Shown here piece after piece: positions 36,821 to 47,600 of a DNA stretch of 64,000 nucleotides. The position numbers and the translations under genes were made by a program. Each line of letters starts with the position of its first letter. Position 1 is the first letter of the stretch. The notes below the pieces were generated by a model. That model made no database searches. It was not told the DNA's origin and saw nothing but the letters and a program-made list of their open reading frames with translations. Origin of the DNA: Sphingobacterium athyrii (GTDB lineage: Bacteria > Bacteroidota > Bacteroidia > Sphingobacteriales > Sphingobacteriaceae); NCBI RefSeq assembly GCF_003071065.1, contig NZ_QCXX01000007.1, positions 248,669 through 312,668 on the forward strand, given 5' to 3'.

Positions 36821-37855
36821 ATGAAACAGATAACCTTATTTTTAGCATTATTACTCATAACATTTTATTCATGTAAAAGTTATAAGCCGCAGATCATCTC
36901 ATCCCGGCAGATCTTCAAGGAAGGACAGGTCAATTTCAAACAATGCCATGCTTCGACCATACAATCCATCGGCAAAGACAGCCTTTTGGCTTGCTGGTTT
37001 GGCGGCACGCAAGAATCCAATCCGGATGTGGTGATATGGAGTTCTCATTATACAAATGGAAAATGGCAAACACCAGTACAAATCGCAGATGGGATTCTTG
37101 CAGACAAACGTTATCCGACCTGGAACCCCGTGCTCTATCAACATCCTAAAAGTGATACCCTCTATTTATTCTATAAAATTGGTCCTAACCCAAGAGAATG
37201 GAAAGGCTATGTCAAATACTCCCTCGATAAAGGTCGTCACTGGTCTGTGGCACAGGCATTACCCGATGGTATTTTGGGCCCAATTAAAAACAAACCATTT
37301 ACATTGTCTAATGGAGACATACTATCTCCTTCCAGTACCGAATCAAAAGACGAAATCTGGAAAGCGCATGTAGAAATAAGTCGCGACCGGGGTAAAACCT
37401 GGTCTATTCATACAATTCGGCCCGATACAAATATTCAAGTCATTCAGCCCAGTATTGTCCAACACGAAGATGGACTCCTCCAGGTGCTTTGCCGCAGTAA
37501 AGAAAATAAAGTAATGAGTGCTTTTTCTTCCGATCAAGGCAATAACTGGGGACCATGGAAAGCCACCAATCTGCTCAACCCCAATTCAGCCACAGATGCC
37601 ATCCGATTGGAAAATGGTTTATTTATGATCGTTTACAATCCCGCCATAGCAGGAAAAGATTGGTGGGAAGGGCGTACAAAGCTGCGTGTCGCAACTTCCC
37701 GTAATGGCCTACAATGGAAAGATGCTCTTATACTTGAAGACGGGGTCAAGGGGGACGAGTATTCTTACCCCACAATTATTCAAGATAACAATGGTTTAAT
37801 ACATATCACGTATACATGGAATAGAAAGAGTATCAAGCACATTATCCTTAAATAA
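36821..37855 (+). CDS. BNR/Asp-box repeat lipoprotein, sialidase-like fold
   Basis: The ATG at 36821 gives 344 residues starting with a lipoprotein signal (LITFYSC). A GTG at 36794 would put extra charged residues before the signal. The body is a six-bladed beta-propeller of the BNR_2 type: HASTIQSIGKDSLLACWFGG near the start and Asp-boxes SLDKGRHW, SRDRGKTW and SSDQGNNW. Many such proteins are labelled exo-alpha-sialidase, but I do not see the FRIP/YRIP arginine motif of true GH33 enzymes. The substrate is therefore open, and another glycosidase or lyase activity is possible. It converges with the GH3 gene on a shared terminator. Confidence 0.75.
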   Translation: MKQITLFLALLLITFYSCKSYKPQIISSRQIFKEGQVNFKQCHASTIQSIGKDSLLACWFGGTQESNPDVVIWSSHYTNGKWQTPVQIADGILADKRYPTWNPVLYQHPKSDTLYLFYKIGPNPREWKGYVKYSLDKGRHWSVAQALPDGILGPIKNKPFTLSNGDILSPSSTESKDEIWKAHVEISRDRGKTWSIHTIRPDTNIQVIQPSIVQHEDGLLQVLCRSKENKVMSAFSSDQGNNWGPWKATNLLNPNSATDAIRLENGLFMIVYNPAIAGKDWWEGRTKLRVATSRNGLQWKDALILEDGVKGDEYSYPTIIQDNNGLIHITYTWNRKSIKHIILK

Positions 37856-37894
37856 ACAAAGGGATCTATTTTCAATAGATCCCTTTGTTTATTT
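37850..37894. terminator. Bidirectional terminator with 21-bp perfect stem
   Basis: Arms 37850-37870 and 37874-37894 are perfectly complementary around TTC. The base is AAATAAACAAA/TTTGTTTATTT, like that of the hairpin at 17131. The BNR stop codon lies in the left arm, and the GH3 stop follows 12 bases beyond the right arm. Confidence 0.87.
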
Positions 37895-37905
37895 AAGGAG
37901 TTGTC

Positions 37906-40269
37906 TTAGTAATCCTTCTTTAGTTCCATCTCTCCTTTCAATCGAATGTCGTCGGATGATGCCCCGATTAGCAATTTGAATTTCCCTTTCTCTGTTTTCC
38001 AGACATTATTTGCGTTCCACAGTTTAAGATCTTCTTTGCCTAACTGGAAAGTGTACCGTTCTTTATTTCCTGCTGCAATGGTTTTACGTTCGAATTGTTT
38101 TAACTGCATAATGGGCGTAACCACCGAACTGACTTCATCGACAACATATAACTGCGCTACTTCATCACCGGCCGCACTACCCTTATTTTCGATATCAAAA
38201 GAAACCGTACACACAAAATCAGCTGCACCTTCGGTCAGTCCGACCTGTAAGTTGCTGTATTCAAATTTACTGTAACTTAATCCATAACCAAAAGCATATA
38301 GAGGTTTGGCCGACATCTCCACATAATCATGATGTTTAGGTTTTGTATGATTATAATGTACAGGAAGCTGGCCCACAGAGCGAGGCACAGAAATCGGTAA
38401 CCGGCCGGCGGGATTATAATCGCCAAACAAAACATCAGCAATTGCCAGTCCCCCTTCTTGTCCCGGATACCAGGCATTTACGATTGCAGGAATATGTTCA
38501 GCAGCCCAATTCAGATTAAGTGGTCTTCCCATAATGGTCACCAGGACTACGGGTTTTCCTGTTGCCCGGATCGCTTTCATCAGTTTTAATTGATCGCCCA
38601 TCATATCCAACGAAACGCGATCAAATCCTTCACCGCTTTCCATATCACTGACAGTATTAGGATCTACATTCGCTGCTCCGGTTGCCTGGTAAGAAGTTTT
38701 GAAATCCCGAGCACTCGAACCTCCGAGAATCAAAACCACCGCATCTGCTTGCTCAGCAGCCGCTACCGCAGCTGGAATATTAGAATTTGCCGTATCACGG
38801 ATGGCGCAACCTTTGACATAATCAACTTGCGTTCCCTTTCCTAGAGTCGAGCGAATACCTGTCAATACAGTCTGAACCTTCCCTTCGGCCTGTGGCGCTG
38901 TATAATCCCCCAATTGATTATAGCCATTGTCAGCATTTGGCCCGATCACCGCAATCCGTTTCAACGATTTGCTTAATGGCAGGATATTTTGTTCGTTTTT
39001 CAGCAAGATAATAGATTCCCGTGCAACCTGTCGTGCAACAGATCTATTCTGTGCTGTGGCAACTTTTTGAGCAACAAGCTTCTCATCTACATAAGGACGG
39101 TCGAATAGCCCAAGGTTAAACTTCATCCGTAGCACCCGCGCTACTGCAGTATCCAATACTGCCGGCTCAACCAGTCCTTGTTGTACCGCTTGCAATAGAT
39201 TCGGGCCATATCCCGATCCGCTCAAGTCCACATCCAATCCGGCATGTATACTTTGTGAAGCGGCTTCTGCTGCTGTCGCCGCCGTCGCATGCCCACCGTT
39301 GAGACCAGAAATACTTAATAGATCTGACACCACAAATCCCTTGAACCCCCAGTCTTTCCTTAAAATATCTTTCAACAGCCAGGGATTTGCAGAGCAAGGA
39401 ATACCGTCAATACTATTATATGCCGTCATGACCGACCCCGCACCGGATTTAACGGCACGCTCGAATGGCGGTAGAAAATACTGTCTTAGGCTTCGTTCAC
39501 CAAAAGATACAGACTCACCATTATGTCCGCCATCGGGTGCAGCGTAAGCGACAAAGTGTTTCAATGTACCAATGATTTTATCCTGTTGCCCAAGCTTCTC
39601 ACCCTGAAAACCACGGATCATGGCGCTTCCCATCTGTGCGATGAGGTAAGGGTCTTCACCATAGGTTTCCTCGGTCCTGGACCAACGCGGATCGCGCGCC
39701 AGATCCAATACCGGGCCATAGCCATTCTTTCCGCCGACAGCGTAAGTCTCCTGTGCAATTGTTGATGCCATACGCTGAATTAGATCCGGATTCCAGGTAC
39801 TCGCCTGCCCTATTGCCGTCGGGAATACCGTGGCACCAATAGCCATATGTCCATGCGGAGCTTCTTCAGACAGCAACAATGGAATACCCAGGCGGGTGCT
39901 ATCCAACATGTATCGCTGAATGGCATTGGTCGCCCGTGCAGCTTCCGTGGGAGTAAGACCATTGAGTAAGGTTTTTTGTGTCCAGGGATCGGCACGCAAT
40001 GTGGCCCACAACAAGCCAATATGCTGCTCCTTTACCGCTTTCTTTAATTTATCACTAACCCCGACATACTTGCCCTTTTTCTCATACATATCCCATCCAA
40101 GCAATTTGCTTAGTTGCCCGACCTTCTCTTCCACAGTCATACGCCCTAAAAGATCTTTGACCCGCTGTTCGGTAGGCAATGTGCCATTTTTATAGGGCAA
40201 TTTTTGGGCTTGAACTTTTGGCGAAAGCAATGTTGCCATTGCCGTAAAAAGTATTATTTGGACTTTCAT
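37906..40269 (-). CDS. GH3 beta-glycosidase, secreted
   Basis: The 787-residue protein has a signal peptide ending at KVQAQ. It has the three-domain GH3 layout: a TIM barrel with LGIPLLLSEEAPHG and IIGTLKHFVAYAAPDGG, the nucleophile in GFVVSDLLSI (Asp316), an alpha/beta sandwich with VLILGGSSARDF, and a fibronectin-III-like C-terminal domain. GH3 enzymes of this length are usually beta-glucosidases or beta-xylosidases, and sequence alone does not settle the sugar. It stands alone, with a LacI-type palindrome in its upstream region. Confidence 0.93.
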   Translation of the reverse strand: MKVQIILFTAMATLLSPKVQAQKLPYKNGTLPTEQRVKDLLGRMTVEEKVGQLSKLLGWDMYEKKGKYVGVSDKLKKAVKEQHIGLLWATLRADPWTQKTLLNGLTPTEAARATNAIQRYMLDSTRLGIPLLLSEEAPHGHMAIGATVFPTAIGQASTWNPDLIQRMASTIAQETYAVGGKNGYGPVLDLARDPRWSRTEETYGEDPYLIAQMGSAMIRGFQGEKLGQQDKIIGTLKHFVAYAAPDGGHNGESVSFGERSLRQYFLPPFERAVKSGAGSVMTAYNSIDGIPCSANPWLLKDILRKDWGFKGFVVSDLLSISGLNGGHATAATAAEAASQSIHAGLDVDLSGSGYGPNLLQAVQQGLVEPAVLDTAVARVLRMKFNLGLFDRPYVDEKLVAQKVATAQNRSVARQVARESIILLKNEQNILPLSKSLKRIAVIGPNADNGYNQLGDYTAPQAEGKVQTVLTGIRSTLGKGTQVDYVKGCAIRDTANSNIPAAVAAAEQADAVVLILGGSSARDFKTSYQATGAANVDPNTVSDMESGEGFDRVSLDMMGDQLKLMKAIRATGKPVVLVTIMGRPLNLNWAAEHIPAIVNAWYPGQEGGLAIADVLFGDYNPAGRLPISVPRSVGQLPVHYNHTKPKHHDYVEMSAKPLYAFGYGLSYSKFEYSNLQVGLTEGAADFVCTVSFDIENKGSAAGDEVAQLYVVDEVSSVVTPIMQLKQFERKTIAAGNKERYTFQLGKEDLKLWNANNVWKTEKGKFKLLIGASSDDIRLKGEMELKKDY

Positions 40270-40337
40270 AAGTAGATTTCTATTTTAACCATTTTTTGTA
40301 TATTATGAGACCTGTAGTTTTTGCATCACACAATATA

Positions 40338-40351
40338 TGCAACCGGTTTCA
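40338..40351. promoter_or_regulatory. LacI-type operator-like palindrome upstream of GH3 gene
   Basis: TGCAACCGGTTTCA is palindromic at 12 of 14 positions with a central CG, the usual form of LacI/GalR-family operators. It is 69 bases upstream of the GH3 start. The 488-base gap to the next gene otherwise contains only AT-rich sequence, a terminator and a short ORF. Confidence 0.5.
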
Positions 40352-40557
40352 AAACACTAAATTAACGATTTAGCAGTAATAATCAAGATAATTTTTCGAA
40401 TATAGAAAATTCAGAATCCGAATCAATAGAACGAATAAATTACCTGCATATATGCAAAATCACTACATCGTATTCATTATCCAAAACGAAGGAAAGGGTT
40501 ATTAATTTCTATACATTTACAATTCATGTAAAAAATATTATCTCCTAAAATAAGAAA

Positions 40558-40573
40558 AGACGGCAAGCCGTCT
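40558..40573 (-). terminator. Terminator of the sigma-SusCD-phosphatase operon
   Basis: AGACGGC-AA-GCCGTCT followed on the minus strand by TTTTCTTA. It lies 185 bases past the GDPD stop and 24 bases past the short ORF at 40598-40675. Confidence 0.7.
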
Positions 40574-40597
40574 CTCCATTCATGTGTTATAGGAATG

Positions 40598-40675
40598 CTA
40601 CTTATTTTTTTCCGCTTTACTTTTTCCTTTAAAATGGTATTCCATTGGCAATAATTTATCTATGCCGCCTCTCAT
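40598..40675 (-). CDS. Possible 25-residue basic micropeptide
   Basis: An ATG at 40675 opens 25 codons (beginning MRGGIDKLLPMEYHFKG and ending in a Lys-rich tail) and stops with TAG at 40598. It lies 82 bases downstream of the GDPD gene on the same strand, and a terminator follows closely, so it would be the last gene of that transcript. The composition looks protein-like, with ten basic residues counting His. No Shine-Dalgarno motif is clear. It could also be chance; I do not recognise it. Confidence 0.35.
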   Translation of the reverse strand: MRGGIDKLLPMEYHFKGKSKAEKNK

Positions 40676-40757
40676 TTAGTTATAACTCCAACGTCTCAAC
40701 CTGCTGGACTGCTACAGCGCATAAATATTTTCTAACCGAATAGATAAAAGAATAGCA

Positions 40758-41630
40758 TTATTCTCCGGTAGGATCAGTTTCCGAATGCACTATAATTGCA
40801 TCAGTCCAAAGACCCGGATAATCTGTTTGTACAATACGTACATAAGGGTATTTTTCCAAGAATGAACGGTAGACTTTTACCCCTTCCAGGCTTGCTTTTT
40901 CATCATCATCCTCCAGACTATTCATCCAGAAATAAACACCCTGCTGCCGCAGGGAATTAAGCCTTTCTGTATCCGTAAACGACTCATCAAGATGGATGAT
41001 TGATGTCATCTTCATCTGTAGAATCGCATTCAGTTCCTTCATACTCCGTGCCCGTGGGAAAAGCGTGATTTTTGTATTGAGCTTATAGATGCCCGGCATA
41101 TCTTTGTAATCATAAAGAAAAAATAACACCTGATCTTCCATCCCTTCTTGAGCGATAAGATCATAGGTTTTGGCGACAAATCCCTTCCGTTCTTCCTTAA
41201 AATCCAGGTCAACAATAATTTTTCCTTTACAGACACGCAGCGCTTCCTGCAACGTTGGAACTGACAAATTAGACATTTCACCTTCAGCGGGGCCACGCAA
41301 ACGCATTTTCTGAATTTCGGCGTAGGTATGTTTACTGACCTCCCCACTTCCATTTGTGGTACGATTGAGTGTATTGTCATGCATCAGTACAAGTACACCA
41401 TCTTTTGTGGCGCGAACATCCAACTCCACAACGGAAGTACCCAAGCGAATCGCCTCTTCAATTGCAGCGATAGAATTTTCTGGATACGTCAGGTGTGCAC
41501 CCCGATGTGCCGCGATATGTATACTCTTTTGATCCAGATTTTTTAGTAAATTCACAGACTGAGCATATAACATGGTAAGGGACATTCGCACTATACCCAC
41601 CAAGATAATACAATAAAAGCTTTTTTTCAT
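40758..41630 (-). CDS. Glycerophosphodiester phosphodiesterase, secreted
   Basis: From the ATG at 41630 the protein is 290 residues with a signal peptide ending at LYAQS. A TTG at 41675 would put polar residues before the signal. GDPD motifs are HRGAHLTYPENS, VVELDVRATKDG and LMHDNTLNRTT, which carry the metal ligands and catalytic histidines. The family splits glycerophosphodiesters into glycerol-3-phosphate and an alcohol, using a metal ion. It is the last recognised gene of the sigma-FecR-SusCD unit, 97 bases after the phosphatase. Confidence 0.92.
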   Translation of the reverse strand: MKKSFYCIILVGIVRMSLTMLYAQSVNLLKNLDQKSIHIAAHRGAHLTYPENSIAAIEEAIRLGTSVVELDVRATKDGVLVLMHDNTLNRTTNGSGEVSKHTYAEIQKMRLRGPAEGEMSNLSVPTLQEALRVCKGKIIVDLDFKEERKGFVAKTYDLIAQEGMEDQVLFFLYDYKDMPGIYKLNTKITLFPRARSMKELNAILQMKMTSIIHLDESFTDTERLNSLRQQGVYFWMNSLEDDDEKASLEGVKVYRSFLEKYPYVRIVQTDYPGLWTDAIIVHSETDPTGE

Positions 41631-41727
41631 CCTTATAAATTTGTTTATTCGACAACCAATACTCCTATGGATCAAGGTCCATCGACTTTGTTTTCAGACG
41701 GAAATGATCCATAAGCGTATGTTATGA

Positions 41728-42921
41728 TTATTTTTTTGACAGCTCAAACGAATCAAACAATTGTCCATTGAGCTTATAACTTGCAAAATAGAGCTTATTC
41801 GCCCTGAATTTTATCACCTGGTAGAGTTGTGATTGCGCGGTTGCAACATCCATCCATCGCTCAGAATCGGATTCGTACATCTTTGGTCCCGCTACTGACA
41901 ACAGGTATACAGGTCGTTTTCGGCCAAGGCTACCCCGGGCATAGGTATGATCGTGGCCCTGTAAGACCAAATCAACACCATATTTCTCGAAAATAGGTTT
42001 GAACCGTTCTCTTAATATGGTATTGTCTCGACTTTTTGCTGTAGAGTACACCGGATGATGCATCACAACAATATTCCATTTTTTCGTGGAAGAAGCCAGC
42101 ACACTCTCCAGCCATTTTTCTTGTGTAGAAGCCGCTACCGAATCCAGCATAATTAATTGGGAGTTTAGAGAAACAATGCGCAGGTCCTGATAGTCCAAAT
42201 AGTAAACCGCATCCTGAAGTCCCACAGGTCCATTTTTTGGTAGGTTAAACTGTACTTTCCAATGCGGATCCAAAACCAGACTTCCTGTCGAATCGCGTCG
42301 GTATTCATGATTCCCGGGCGTGGGGATAGCAGGTATCATTTGATGAATGAACCCTGCCCCTTCATACCATTCAGCCCATTCTTCATCCGTATTGGAGCGA
42401 TTGATCAGATCACCGGCATGAACAATAAAACGTGCATTTGATTCCTGCTGAAAAGCACGGCGAATCGTCCGTGACCAGCGCGAACGCAAATCATTCTGAG
42501 CATCCCCCAGGTAGATAAAAGAAAAATCACCCGATTGTGCCGCTGTTTTAAATTGATTCCACGCACTCCAATGGGTACCGTCACCTACGCGATAGGTATA
42601 GGTTGTTCCGGGTTTTAAATTCCGAAAGCTAACATGGTTATAAATATCCTTCTGCTCGCCCCTTTCCAAATACGATTGGGTACCTTCTACTGTATGCGCA
42701 TTTGTTTCAAAATCGGGATTGCTTTGCTCTTCGGCAATCTGTCCTATTATTTTATCGCCATTACCGGTCGCGCGCCAGGAGACCGACTGTGTGCTGCTCG
42801 GATCGTCAGACCAGGTCAACATAATACGATCCGGCTGTTTATCTGTCACACTGGACTGTGCCTGACCATGCGCCATGGAACACCATAACGCTATTGCTAA
42901 AAAAAGAGATTTTATTTTCAT
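41728..42921 (-). CDS. Purple acid phosphatase-like metallophosphoesterase, secreted
   Basis: The 397-residue protein has a signal peptide ending at HGQAQ. An N-terminal fibronectin-III-like purple acid phosphatase domain (IMLTWSDDPSSTQSVSWRA, then NLKPGTTYTYRVGDG) leads into a dimetal phosphoesterase core with LGDAQN, HAGDLINRS, TPGNHEYR, VMHHPVYS and GHDHTYARG. All standard metal-ligand motifs are present. It would remove phosphate from phosphomonoesters or phosphodiesters in the periplasm or at the surface. It lies 30 bases after SusD in the same operon. Confidence 0.93.
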   Translation of the reverse strand: MKIKSLFLAIALWCSMAHGQAQSSVTDKQPDRIMLTWSDDPSSTQSVSWRATGNGDKIIGQIAEEQSNPDFETNAHTVEGTQSYLERGEQKDIYNHVSFRNLKPGTTYTYRVGDGTHWSAWNQFKTAAQSGDFSFIYLGDAQNDLRSRWSRTIRRAFQQESNARFIVHAGDLINRSNTDEEWAEWYEGAGFIHQMIPAIPTPGNHEYRRDSTGSLVLDPHWKVQFNLPKNGPVGLQDAVYYLDYQDLRIVSLNSQLIMLDSVAASTQEKWLESVLASSTKKWNIVVMHHPVYSTAKSRDNTILRERFKPIFEKYGVDLVLQGHDHTYARGSLGRKRPVYLLSVAGPKMYESDSERWMDVATAQSQLYQVIKFRANKLYFASYKLNGQLFDSFELSKK

Positions 42922-42951
42922 TGTTATTTTAATCTATGTATCCTGTATATT

Positions 42952-44604
42952 TTACCAAGGTTTACCCGTTCCTTGCAATAACCAAGGTTTGGACCATGCA
43001 CTATTTTCATTATCAGCCTGCGAATACGCTGTTTTCTCGATACGGCTTAACGCTTCTTCGGCATTCTTCTGATTCACGCTCATTTCTGTCTGCATGTAAG
43101 GTACACGTACCGGAAGCTGTGCACGGATCGCTGCCGGTCCAGCTTTTAAGTTTGGATACCCCGTTCTCCGATAATCAAACCAGGCCTGTGCAGCGGTAGA
43201 CCAGCTAGCGATCCATTTTTGCTCGATAATCTGTACTTGTGTATTTTCAAAAGTCACACCCTTTTGGCGAATATAATCTGCGTAATTTGACGCTTTTCCC
43301 CAGCTTGTCAGCGAGGCTTGAATACCACGTTCATAATATGCACGCGCAGTCTCGGGTACAGCCCAGCCCTTCCAGGCCGCTTCAGCCAAGATAAACTCCA
43401 CTTCGGCCGCAGTCAACAACCTCGCTTTGAGCAAAGTTCCTTTAGCTGAGCGATAAATATCATTGAGATAAGATACATGGGGATTGATTGAAGTCTGTCC
43501 GGGTGTCGGATTCAAATTATAAGCGGAAGGATTTTTAGATCCACTCGGTGGCAAACCCACATAATCTTTATCTGTATCAATAGGTATTCCCTTGATTACA
43601 TCGGGTGACAGGATGCGAATGCCGTTAACAATTTTATCAGTACCAGGGGGTACCGTGCTGCTCACTTCGATTGGTATCTCTACCCTTTTTGCCCAAACGG
43701 CCAGTCGTGGATCATTCAGTTCCTGAAGTCGGTCGACAAATGTAGCACACATTTTCATTCTTCTGAAATTGCTTCCACTGGCATCATACACCGTATTTGA
43801 CGGCCAGGAATCGGCAGCATTATTGCCGGCAAAATCCATCAGTACCTCATCTGCCGAACTGGTAATCAGTGGAAACTTATCGGGATTGGCCAGCATGTTT
43901 TCAACTCCCTGCCTGGCAAAAGTATTCGCCTTCTCTGAAATACGCATATAATACCTCAAGGCTAGGGAATTGGCAAAACGGCGCCATTTGGAGGCTTTAC
44001 CACCAAAATACACATCAGCGCCCGCCAATACTTCATAGGATGCATCCGGTCGCGACAGCAATTCATTTGCCTGTTTTAGTTCCTCGATAATCCCTTTGTA
44101 AATCACTTCCTGGCTATCGTATTTTGGAAAATTATATTTGGTGTCCCCAAGTTCTGCTTTCAAGGCATCCGTATAAGGCGCATCGCCCCATAAGTCGGTG
44201 ATCAGGCCAAACAGATAGGCACGCATCACCAGGGCAACACCCTGATGAAAATTCAGGCCCAATTTCTCGGCCCGTTTACGCATCAATTCGTTATCCCGCA
44301 GAAAACCATAGTAACTGTCCCAGCTCAAAATTCCCCCCGTCCATTCATAGTCATTATGCGAGTTGAACCAAGCATCAAACTGCGTATGTTGCATCACTCC
44401 ACCAAGATCGGAGAAACTTAATTCATTGTATTTTTTTGCTGCTCCCGTCAATATCGTTGGCAATAGCAAATTGGGATTTGCATCCTCTTCACTCACTCCA
44501 TTCGGATTGATATTGAGTTCTGTCAAGTCTTTACACGCAGAAATACTCAAAATCATCCCTAGCGCAATGATCATTTTCGTTAATGTCTTCAACTGATTTT
44601 TCAT
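42952..44604 (-). CDS. SusD-like lipoprotein of the phosphoesterase-linked system
   Basis: The 550-residue protein has a lipoprotein signal ending in LSISAC followed by KDLTELNINPNGVSEEDANP, typical of SusD/RagB type 2. Later KWRRFANSLALRYYMRISEKA and WFDYRRTGYPNLKAGP match the family. It is the substrate-binding lid of the SusC encoded 14 bases upstream. Its linkage to two phosphoesterases suggests a phosphorylated ligand, which is inference. Confidence 0.93.
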   Translation of the reverse strand: MKNQLKTLTKMIIALGMILSISACKDLTELNINPNGVSEEDANPNLLLPTILTGAAKKYNELSFSDLGGVMQHTQFDAWFNSHNDYEWTGGILSWDSYYGFLRDNELMRKRAEKLGLNFHQGVALVMRAYLFGLITDLWGDAPYTDALKAELGDTKYNFPKYDSQEVIYKGIIEELKQANELLSRPDASYEVLAGADVYFGGKASKWRRFANSLALRYYMRISEKANTFARQGVENMLANPDKFPLITSSADEVLMDFAGNNAADSWPSNTVYDASGSNFRRMKMCATFVDRLQELNDPRLAVWAKRVEIPIEVSSTVPPGTDKIVNGIRILSPDVIKGIPIDTDKDYVGLPPSGSKNPSAYNLNPTPGQTSINPHVSYLNDIYRSAKGTLLKARLLTAAEVEFILAEAAWKGWAVPETARAYYERGIQASLTSWGKASNYADYIRQKGVTFENTQVQIIEQKWIASWSTAAQAWFDYRRTGYPNLKAGPAAIRAQLPVRVPYMQTEMSVNQKNAEEALSRIEKTAYSQADNENSAWSKPWLLQGTGKPW

Positions 44605-44618
44605 CCTTATTACCGGTA

Positions 44619-47600
44619 TTAAAATGTCACATTTACTTTAAATCCTATCGGCATTGACCAAGGCGTCACGTTATAACGCTCAATTCCTTGTTTAAATCCG
44701 ATGCCTGTTTCGGGCTGGAAAGCCATTTCAGGATCTATTCCCACTTTTGCTTTGGTCCATAAGATCAGATTGCGCGTATAGACCCCTAGGCTTCCATTTG
44801 CTATGCCGAGCCGTTTCAACCATTTTCCCGACAGATCATAGCTAACAGAAAGTTCACGAAGTTTGACAAATGAAGCATCGAATGTTGCTGCATTCATAAA
44901 ATCCCAGGGATAATTATCTGAGTAAGCAATATATTTGGTCCCCTCGGCACCTAGATTTTCAGTATACCCTGTGATATTGCCTTTATCATCGTATTGGGCA
45001 ATCACCCCGGGATTAAATACACCGAAATTTCCGGTGACACCACCCACATTCACAGGATAACCGCCATACTCTTCCCCCGGCCCCCCAACAATCGGATAGC
45101 GATTCCCTTGGACACGCACCAGATTATTATCTATCAGGTAATTTCGAAGTGTCTCTCCTGTCATTCCCTTGGGGTTGATCAACTGATCAAGAAAACGCTG
45201 TGTGGTCAGGTTGGATTCAAAATAGCGATAAGTTTGCGACATGAATTTTCCACCAAAACGCATATCCGCCGCGATATTCATTGTCCATTTTTTATACCTT
45301 AGGCTGGACTGCAGCCCCATGGTAAAATCCGGATTAAAGTTTCCGATCTTATTCCGGCTATTATTGATCCGGACGGCCTGCCAGGAACCATTTTTGTTCA
45401 GGATTGGAAATCCGTAATAAGGCGATGACTGATCTTCAACTGTGACCAGCTTCGAATCGTATAAATCGCCTATTTCTTCCCCTACATAGGTACGTGCTCC
45501 TCCTCTGCCGTCGGTCCAAAAAGTATAAAATTCTACTCCTTCCGATAATTCATCAATACGGGTACGGTTGCGGTGCCAGTTGAGTCCGAGATCCCATGAC
45601 CAATTTTCTTTGGCGATAGGCCGCCCCGAGAGTGCCAGCTCGATACCACGGCTACTCAATAAGCCGGCATTAATATTTTTTGAATTGAAACCACTTGAAC
45701 TTGGGAGCGTCGTAGAGATGATCTGGTTTTTATTCGCCAACTTGTAGTAGGTCCCCTCAAACTTTAAGCGATTGTTCCACAGACCGAGATCCATCCCCAA
45801 CTCATAAGATGTTGCGATCTCGGGTTTCAGGTCAGGAATCAAGAGTGCTCCGGAGCGTGTCAGGCGCAGTACATCACCCCAACTGCCCGGATTACTCAGC
45901 ACATTGGATAGGTTATAGGGATAGGTATCATTTCCGACCCGTGCAACGCCAGCTCTAAGCTTCATTAAATGAATCGCTTTAGGCAGTTTCAATACCTGAT
46001 TGGCCAGTAGACTTAGTGATGCCGAAGGATAAAAATAGGATCGGTTATCCACCGGAAGCGTACTTGACCAATCGTTACGTCCTGTCAGATCCAGATAGAC
46101 CATATCACGATAACTTAGATTCACCAATCCATATACGCTGTTTATTGCTCTTTCCGAGATGGAGCTGTAGAAGTCCAGATTCAGCGGACTGATGTTTGCC
46201 AATGTATATAAGCCCGGCGTGATTAGACCGGCACCATTTTTTGATGTATTTTGCACAGACTTACCACGATTGTAACGTAGATTGCCTCCCAATGAACCCG
46301 TCGCATGGAAATCACCCATTTTCTGTGTGTAAGTAGTCAGAACATCAATATTCTGCTCCATATTCATCAGATTCACAATCCCATAGGCACCCCGGGGCTC
46401 ATTGGTGTAGCTATAGGGAATTTTTGTTTCCCTATTTTCCCAGTAAACATCTGTGGCATAGCGCAGCATCGCCGTCCAGTCTTTTTTAATCGTCCAATCC
46501 AGCCGTAGATTTCCAAATACGCGATCCCGGGTAAAGGCATTATTAACGCCATAGGCCAAAAAATAGGGATTATTATGATTGCCTATAGACTGGGAACGCT
46601 GTTGTAGCTGTTCCTGTCCGGGGAGCCAATAATCCTTTAGATCGAGAATATTGATGTGTGGAGCAACCTCATAAGCCGCCTGAATAGGATTTGTCCCCCG
46701 ATTTCCAGCTGGTCTGTTATTCGAATTATTTCGGCTGGCATCCAGAGAAAGGCCTAAAGTCAGATTATTTCGAAGTCGCATGGTTGAATTGATATTTAAC
46801 GTATTTCGAAAAAGGTCTGCATTGGGAATAATCCCTTTATTAGCCATATTAGAATACGAAAAACGGTAATCCAATCGTTCACTGCGGTTACTCAGGGAAA
46901 TACCATTGGAACTTGTTATACCCGTTTGCACAAAATTCTTGATATTGTCCGGATACGATTTCAATTCCGTTGGGATCGGTTTCCCCTGTTCATCAAGCGG
47001 GCTATTCCATTGAACAGCTTTATATCCTTTATCTAAGGCTGGGCCGACCATGACAGTTGACTCCTCTTCGATGATCAAATTGCCGGGCTGGTCACCTGGT
47101 CTCCAAGGCATGGTACCGCTAGCAAATTTATTATGCAGATCAATAAACTTATAGGGAATATCAAATACCGTGTTGCTATTGACAGCAATCGTCATTTTTT
47201 CTGCATTCTTCCCTGTTTTGGTTGTAATTAATACGACGCCATTGCCCGCTCTTGAACCATAAAGAGCAGCTGCACTGGGTCCCTTCAAGATGGAGATATG
47301 CTCGATATCTTCGGGGTTGATATTGGCAATGGCATTACCATAATCGACTTTATTGTCATCCCCTATTTGACCGATATTATTCAGACTATTCATTAACGGA
47401 ACGCCATCCACGACAAAAAGCGGCTGATTGTCTGTACTCAACGAAGAAGCTCCCCGAATCACCATATTGACTGTCGAGCCTGTTGGTCCCGTTGAACTGA
47501 TCGTGACTCCCGGAACTTTCCCCGCCATTCCAACCAAAAAATTATCATTGTTGACGCGGTTGAGATCCTCGCCTTTGATCTTTCCGACTGCATAACCCAG

